In this document: one piece after another, positions 57,630-64,000 of the stretch
How the letters are laid out: every line of letters begins with the position of its first letter
Position numbering within the stretch: the stretch's first letter is position 1
Notes under the pieces: model-generated
The model's database searches: none
Told to the model about the DNA's origin: nothing
Seen by the model: the letters and a program-made list of their open reading frames with translations, nothing else
Assembly: GCA_948567375.1 (NCBI GenBank)
Contig: OX419761.1
Span: 19,568,243 to 19,632,242 of the forward strand
DNA length: 64,000 nt
Origin: Lunularia cruciata
Lineage: Eukaryota; Streptophyta; Marchantiopsida; Lunulariales; Lunulariaceae
Reading direction: 5' to 3'
Position numbers and translations under genes: made by a program

Positions 57630-58900
57630 TGAGTATTAACTGGATAATTTCATTGAGTAGTGTTGAGGAATCTCAAAGTTGGAGCACAAGTGCTTGAGTG
57701 TAGGAAGACATTCATATTTATTGGGTGTGTTTGATCCTTGGGGTTTTGAAAAATCAAGGGAATGTATGGAAGGGCAACTTGGGTAACCTGCAACATTGAA
57801 AGTACCATGGAAACAAAAAAGCAAGTCAATCAATCAATACAAAGACCCATTTGGAGTCATGCCTTTTGAGAAGTGCACAATTTACCTTCTACCTTTAGAG
57901 TGGTAGTCTTTTCTTGGGAAGTGAGCTATTACCTTCAAGAATAATTTGGAATAGATTTAGATTGAAATTGATTTTTGTTTTCTCTTATTTGTAGTGAACC
58001 ATAAGGGGTGATATTACTCTCTTTTGGGAGTAGTTCTACCCAAGTGACTCAAAATGAAATAATAAAGAGCAAGCTAAATGTGGCATTTCTCTTTAATTCT
58101 ACCAAATTCTGTATCCTTAAAGGAACAACCTATTCTTACCAATTTTACTATTATTATGTTGACATTGTGCTATCACACTTCCTCAACCATTCGACTTATT
58201 TGGCTTAGAGTAAGAAGAAACTATTTAAGGTTCAAACTAGTTGTAAATAATTCATTCTATCTTCCAAACATGAATAAAGCAAAAGGGCCAAAATCCCTTT
58301 TTCACTTTTGCTTAAATTTTTATCATTGGTTGTATGTCTTTGGTGAGTAATGGTGAGGAACTTTGTAATAGGAACTCAAGCACTTGGGTTCCTATTACAA
58401 AGTTCCTCACCATTACTCACCAAAGACATACAACCAGTGCTTGAGTGGGAGTGACCATTTGTACTTGTGATTAGGGTTTGGGATCCTTGAGTGTTTTGAA
58501 GGAATGAAGCAATGCTTTGACGGATCAGAAATGAATTGTAGTGTTAAAATTACCACAAAATCAGAAAGCAAAGTCCTACTATCAATGCAAAGTGCCTTTG
58601 AAGTTTTGCTTTTTGGGAAGGGTAGAATATAGCCATTGGAGTTGAATATCTTCATAGTGAAGCAACCCTTAAGTGATAGGATATCACCTTTAGTAAATAG
58701 TTGGAATTCATTCTTAGTGGAAGTGATCTTTTGCTTTTCCATTTGCCATAGTGTATCACATTTTATGACACTACCTTCTTCTTGGAGTTGTTACTATCCC
58801 TGAGGTTGAACAGGTAATAATAGTGAATTTCCAATTGTGACACTTCTCTTGAAATCTAGACATTTATAACCCACATCCTCAATAGAACTATTTCTTGCCA
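57630..58900. repeat. Diverged direct duplication around a palindrome
   Basis: Blocks near 57655-57880 and 58400-58640 share words in the same order (GTGCTTGAGTG, GGATCCTTG-like, TTTTGAA, CAATGCAAAG or CAATACAAAG, CTTTTTGGGAAG or CCTTTTGAGAAG), so this looks like an old tandem duplication of roughly 0.75 kb. Non-coding; the short minus-strand frames here carry no known domain. Confidence 0.5.
58327..58436. repeat. Near-perfect 110 bp palindrome
   Basis: 54-base arms (58327-58380 and 58383-58436) are reverse complements with one mismatch and only a 2-base centre. It would fold into a long hairpin. Confidence 0.95.
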
Positions 58901-59730
58901 TTGTACCACTTTTTGTTCAACATTGTGTTATCACACATATATATTTGTTTATAGGTTTGGTGACTTCTTTTGTCCAATTATCCATCATGATATAATTTTA
59001 TTTGTACTTGATGATAAATCCATCAAAATGATTGATTTTGGCTTGTCTTTAGGAAAAAGCTAAATTAGAATAAACGTCTTCTTCTGTGAAAATAAAAATA
59101 AAATTGTAATCTCTAAATCTTGACCAGTATTTCTAGAAATATTAGTCAAAGATAAAAAGAAGAATAAAAATAAGATTGATGAAGTCCAATCCAATGCATA
59201 TACTAATTGAGTAATCAGCTAATTAAGCAAGGGTTTAACCCTTCAAGATCTAAGATCTTTCTTGGCTTTCTGAGTAAAGTATAGAAGGGTCTTCCGCACA
59301 CAAAGAACAAGGTCATGAGTATAATAAAATATAACGGGAAAAATTGATACATACAGATTATGAGCTCAAAATACAAAAAAATTGTATAAAACTATTAAAC
59401 TACGCATAAAAACTACCTAGAGTAATTTAGATTCAACATTTACTAATTCAAAAACGATAAAATAGATTACAAGTTATAATTAGAGAGGAAATTTCTTGTT
59501 AGACTGTGCTGAACATACTTTAAAGCAAACGATCCAAACTGAATTTAAAGCATTGGTTTTATTCAAGAATCTATCCAGACAAGGAAATATTCTTAATTTC
59601 ACAATAAGTTTGATCTTAATGAATTTATAACCATAAATAATCCTGATTTAACATTAGACTTGACTATCATTAATTTATAATGGTCAGTGCTGAAACAATA
59701 ATATGTTACTTCTCATTAGTCATTTAATTT

Positions 59731-59953
59731 GAGGGAATTTTACAAAATGCACTGCTTAAAAAAGATATTCTCCAAAATGCAGGATGCAGCAATAGTTGTT
59801 ACCAGAATCCCCTCCTTGCACAACCGCTTCAACTCGAGCAGCGCTACAGCAATATCTCACCCAAATCGACATAGAGCGTCATGAGTTGTGGAAATCTGAA
59901 ACTGAAAATGGTGGAGAATAATTTTTTAAGCAGTGCATTTTGGAAAATTCCCC
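59731..59953. mobile_element. MITE, 223 bp, with ~40 bp terminal inverted repeats and an 8-bp target duplication
   Basis: The left end GAGGGAATTTTACAAAATGC is matched by the reverse complement of the right end (GCATTTTGGAAAATTCCCC). The inverted repeats extend about 40 bases through ACTGCTTAAAAAA. TTTAATTT flanks both sides (59723-59730, 59954-59961). No coding capacity. The 8-base duplication suggests a hAT-type origin, though the flanks are AT-rich. Confidence 0.8.
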
Positions 59954-59961
59954 TTTAATTT

Positions 59962-60849
59962 AATTTATTGTAAATAAGTACTTGTAAATAAATATACTTA
60001 TAATATTAATTTTAAATGATTATAGATCATTGAAATCTGATAGAAATATGAAAGATAAAGAAAGCATTCTAAATTACAAACCAAAATTTTATTAACTTGA
60101 ATCATAAATTGTAATGATAAAATGAATTCATTATCATTAATATATAAAATAGAGTTGTAATATAAAATTTGCAGTTTTTTTTTTTTTTTTAATCATAAGT
60201 GAAAGAAACTATGATGAATTTATGAGGAAGAATAAGAGATTCTATAAAGGAAATTGTTGTTTGCGTGGCATATGGTTTATTCTGAATGTCAAAATAAGTA
60301 TATTACATAAATCAGGAAAAGTGACAAATGTTGGCAATATCTGGTAGTTTTCTCGCTTGATATAGATAAGTCTACTATTGTTTGCACGTTTATTATACCT
60401 TAGAGATAAAAATAGCCCCATGAAATTGAGATGGGCCCTTGGCGATGACAAGAACATGGCATGACTTTTCTCAGAAGTGGCAATCACTTAGCAGCATCAC
60501 CTTTCATCTCCCTTGTTGCCTTATATTTAGAGACTTAATAGTTATCAAAATTTTGATAATCACATAATAATCTATTTAAATTTTAATGAGTTTCTTCACT
60601 TGTAATACAGGTTTTGCCAGCCATTTGAAACAGTTAGACATTCTGAATTGTGTTTACATATTGGAATGTAAAACCGGGTTTTTTCATGCTTGCTTCACTT
60701 ATACTTCTAAATCTCTGAAGTTTCCAGGCGTTTAAAGTGCTGCTGGACAATGACAATAGTTTGATAGTTACATGCCATTAACACGTCATTAAATGCACCA
60801 ATGAGGATAATATTAATATATAACTGTAACACGTCAAACTATATCACTG
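59962..60849. other. AT-rich non-coding stretch
   Basis: Contains a T tract at 60176-60190 and no supported gene; the 81-codon minus frame at 60242-60487 has no known domain. Confidence 0.4.
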
Positions 60850-61900
60850 ACAGGACCAAGGCAGAAACAATAGTCCTTACGGACGGTCGTCCCTAGGCTT
60901 TCGCGCAGTTGTAACAGCTCGGAGCAAGAACTAACATCACCGTAAAACAGAGATACCCACCTCAGGCTTGCTCAAATCATGACGATAAACATCTGAAGCT
61001 GGAGCGCTAGTTCAAGAGCGTTCAAATGTTGCATGTCAACATGTACTATTCCTTACACGCCAGTCACATGCCGTCAGAGAACCTGGGAAGAAGCATTTTT
61101 ATCTTCCAGAAACCTCACAGACTGCCTTATAAACTACTAGGCTTGCTCCCTTTCAACAGCTCGATGCAAAACTCACACTAACTTGTACCAACAGTTAACC
61201 CTGGGCTCACCTATACTCTTCTCTGAACAACCCAGTTAAAGAAACGATACCTTGCCCCACGTCACCTCATGTTACACCCAACTATATATCAGTGGTAGAA
61301 CCAACTAAGAAATTCGTCTCCAGGCTTCCTGCCATGGTAACAGCTCAGTGCAAGAACTACCTTGTGTAGGGAGACTTACCTCCAGACGTACTCTCCTAAG
61401 ACAAGTTCGCGAAAGAAACACCTTACACAGGGACGCACCTCCATTAGATGTCACGAGTGCAAGAAGAGCAAGTTCGATGAGCCGTACAAGGTAGTTGTTA
61501 CCTTGTACAGCTCATCGCACGAAACACCCCACACATCAGATACACGCCTCCACTAGATGTCACTTGTACTCCTAACTCGTTTCCAAGCTTGCTCCCCTTC
61601 TAAGAGCAAGAACTTATACCACCTTCTGCGGACTCTCACCTCCAGGCTTGCTTCGCTCTGAACAGCTTTGTTAAGTAGACTACAGCGAACTATATACAAA
61701 GACTTGCCTCCTGGCTGTTAACGAATTCTGATTGGTCTCCAGACTTGCTCTCCTTAGAACACTTCAGTGAAAGAACAACTTGGTGAAAAGAAGGATATTT
61801 TACGTAGAGACTCACCTCCACTAGCATCCAGAAGTACGCCTGTGAGATGATAGTGCTCTCTTATCGTACAGGTACACTCCAAAATCCACTCGCTCCACTG
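60850..61900. repeat. Diverged tandem repeat block (roughly 80-100 bp units)
   Basis: Words such as CACCTCCAGGCTTGCT, CACCTCCACTAG, AACAGCTC and GTGCAAGAAC recur in the same order many times with heavy divergence. Non-coding in appearance. Confidence 0.55.
61475..61517. repeat. Short strong hairpin
   Basis: GATGAGCCGTACAAGGTA (61476-61493) pairs with TACCTTGTACAGCTCATC (61499-61516), with one G-U type mismatch and a 5-base loop; an outer C-G pair gives 19 bp. Confidence 0.85.
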
Positions 61901-61974
61901 ATATTTCACCTTATGAGGATGCATTAGAATTACATTTACATCTAGATAGAACTGTAGGAGGTTGTTTTAGAATT

Positions 61975-62100
61975 CTGAATGTCCAAAATTTCACATTAAG
62001 AGGGTGTTCAAGAATAACTGAATGTGCAGATTTCACAGTAGGACTATATTCTAGGATTGCTGAATGTCCAGATTTCACTGTACAAGGGTATTTAAGAGCC
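61975..62100. repeat. Minisatellite, three 42-43 bp units
   Basis: Units begin CTGAATGT at 61975, 62018 and 62060, each followed by a CCA/GCAgATTTCAC-like core. Confidence 0.75.
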
Positions 62101-63443
62101 TTAGAGCTGAGGAAGCCGCATCCTATAATGTAAGACCAGATGAACTCGGTTCTCACATATTTCGTTCGACCAGGTACATTTTGAAGGATAATAACATTTC
62201 GCATTCTTTTTTCCCGAGTAATACAGATGAGGAGCGTCGGGCGGAAGAGTTGAATAACTACTGAACTTCATGCTATCTTACAGTGAATATCTTTTGGTGA
62301 TTTCCTGATTAACTACCAAGTCAAACCTATTGGACTCAACATTTCTCATAGATTCACGAGTTCTTTATGTGCCACACAAACAGTAAGTAAGTAAGTTAAA
62401 AAATATAAATAAATATTTAGATATATATACTCAACACCAGCATGGTTTGCAACGCGCCACCTCGTTTTCTCTTACGTACGGGTACAGTTTCGACCACCAA
62501 GAAGCAACTGGCTTAATGTTCATTACTCTTATCTGTATCTCAATGTTAAACTGTTTAGTTCCGTTCATAGTTTTGCTTCTGTATATCAACCCTAGGGCTG
62601 CTGATTGCATGCGGGGAACTTCCCCTAGATCTTCCGGAATTTACAAGTATTAAATCTGTACTTGGAAGTGACCTTACGGCCCCAAACTTGGCGATAGGTT
62701 GTGCCTTGCATGCTTGCAGGTGAAAGAAGCATAGTCAGATGAACTATCACGTTACATGTGGTTTCTCTGGGGTGGAGTTATGCATAGATCTACATCGTGA
62801 CAGTTTGTAATCTGTTGAGTGGAACGAAGTTCTAGTGTTTGGGAGCAGATCTTCAAACAGGTTCTGTACCAGCACAGATCAGATATGTTCTGAGATCTCA
62901 CACGTCCTATTAGTTATTAGGGCATTGTGTGCACTGACACCTTCCACTGCAGTACCATTACAGATACTCAGTGTAACCCAGGCTAAAAAGGTTTTCAATA
63001 TTTGTAGATCAGATGGGGTTTGGTGGTAAAGGGCAGATTTATATTGATTGTTCATAATCTGAACAGTTACTTCACAATCCTTGTACATGTGATAAAAAGG
63101 TCTCAAGGAAAACTTTACTATCAATGATGCTAGCCAAAGTGCTGAACCTTGAAGAATTGATCTAAGATCAAGATTCATTCAGGAAAGCATTTCCTGGAGA
63201 GAATCGGCTCTTCTATATACAAGAGCTGTAGATGCTCATGAAGTTGTAACATCAGCGCAAGGTGCGGCCCACAAAATTTTGGCCAGGATACCAGTTGTCA
63301 TCTCTAAGAAGCCACTTCTCCTTACCAGGAAGTATACCACAAAGTGGTCATGCTTGGACCTATTGCTAATTTTCCCCTAGGACCAAAGACATTTTGTACC
63401 TAGAACTACAGTCTACATTGAGCTTCAACTGCATTTAATTTGC
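62101..63443. other. 3' flank of the WRKY gene
   Basis: No coding domain recognised. The portion next to 63444 is presumably the WRKY 3' untranslated region, which is read on the minus strand toward lower coordinates. Short frames at 62447-62653 and 62835-63178 have no known motifs. Confidence 0.4.
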
Positions 63444-64000
63444 TCATGAAGCCACGACTTGCCCACTGCCTTGATTGCCGAGAATGGAAGCTATTGCAGC
63501 GGCCAATGCTGCAGTGAAATTAGGATCAGAAGTAATCGCAGCTGTGGCAGCAGTAACGCTCTCAGCAAGTCCATGTTGTTCACATTCAGAGCCACTGGTC
63601 TGTGGCCGAAACATGAGTGGGTTCGCAGGAGTACACAGTTGAAAGGCGCCTGATGGGGGTTTCGATGCCCCGTAGCAAGAAGATTGCACTAGGGCCATGC
63701 CATTCATAGGTTGTGAATGCATCTGTATGCCATATGGGGCCATCGAGAACTTATAAGGTAGCCGAAATCCGTTGGCACCGTCAAACTGCATTTGGTTCGC
63801 TGTTGCGCCTCCAGAGTTATTTCCCGTAAGATCCAAAGTGATGCTTGGAAACGGTGTAGAAGCAGAGATGATAGGTATAGAATGAGTTCCCATACTGAAA
63901 GAATTATCGCTTCGAATCCCTAGTCCTTCTGCACTGTCAGTGCTCGAGGTAGATCCCAACACTAGCATACCAGCTGCAGCAGAAGTGGTAGAAGCCATGG
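63444..64000 (-). CDS. WRKY transcription factor, group IIb, C-terminal exon (partial, runs off the window)
   Basis: A minus-strand open frame enters at the window end and stops at TGA 63444-63446, giving 184 residues after the first visible Met. It begins ASTTSAAAGML, the sequence that directly follows the WRKY zinc finger in group IIb factors (WRKY6/31/42-like). It also has FPSITLDLTGN and the family's C-terminal signature SDPNFTAALAAAIASILGN. The WRKY domain itself must lie beyond 64000, so the Met at 63998 is internal, not the start. These nuclear factors bind W-boxes and act in defence, phosphate and senescence responses; the role of this member cannot be told from the fragment. No defects are visible. 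The region is GC-richer than the repeats. Confidence 0.92.
   Translation of the reverse strand, partial: MASTTSAAAGMLVLGSTSSTDSAEGLGIRSDNSFSMGTHSIPIISASTPFPSITLDLTGNNSGGATANQMQFDGANGFRLPYKFSMAPYGIQMHSQPMNGMALVQSSCYGASKPPSGAFQLCTPANPLMFRPQTSGSECEQHGLAESVTAATAAITSDPNFTAALAAAIASILGNQGSGQVVAS

Noticed and set aside
60850-61900. CRISPR-like array
   Set aside because: Repeats are diverged, spacers are not of constant length, and the genome is a plant nuclear one.
63996-63998. ATG at the window edge as the WRKY start codon
   Set aside because: The following sequence normally comes after the WRKY zinc finger, so this Met is internal and the gene starts beyond the window.

Overview
The window is nuclear DNA of a land plant, most likely a gymnosperm and probably a conifer. 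This rests on two intron- or exon-structured plant genes (ribosomal protein uL14/RPL23 and a group IIb WRKY factor), low gene density, nested and mostly decayed LTR retrotransposons, and a Penelope-like retroelement of the type reported in conifers. The species cannot be read from the sequence.

Layout. 1-5400: copy A1 of a decayed Ty3/gypsy element whose pol region carries a C5-cytosine DNA methyltransferase domain upstream of reverse transcriptase and a PHD finger downstream of integrase. 6387-13308: a Penelope-like element whose start is repeated after its RT, interrupted by a solo LTR (8511-9245, minus). 13305-13596: an unprocessed fragment of the uL14 gene, minus strand. 14630-15609: a PIF/Harbinger transposase relic. 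17690-21550: degenerate reading frames of unknown function, some coiled-coil. 22764-23897: the intact four-exon uL14 gene with a duplicated telo-box upstream. 24-30 kb: mostly non-coding, with a broken minus-strand gene and a duplicated ~100 bp segment.

30.3-56.2 kb is a nest of Ty3/gypsy elements. Copy A2 of the methyltransferase family (30270-48343) is split by element C (32575-38216, nearly intact, LTRs differing at about 2 of 423 sites) and by element B (41054-47657, LTRs differing at about 26 of 741). A2 is then fused to element D (about 48344-56246, Athila/Tat-like), which holds a piece of the Penelope family and another B-family solo LTR (54022-54777). 56-62 kb is AT-rich and contains a near-perfect 110 bp palindrome, a MITE and diverged minisatellites. 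The last 557 bases hold the 3' coding exon of the WRKY gene on the minus strand.

Most notable points: (1) a retrotransposon family with both a DNA-methylation writer and a PHD histone-reader module; (2) in element C, a textbook -1 frameshift signal at the gag/pol junction (GGGAAAC, 6-nt spacer, 10-bp stem, 7-bp second stem forming an H-type pseudoknot); (3) in element C's LTR, an array of perfect heat-shock elements upstream of the TATA box, suggesting a heat-responsive element; (4) element C has an open pol frame but a Glu-to-Lys change at the integrase catalytic glutamate and one nonsense codon in gag, so it is probably not autonomous now.
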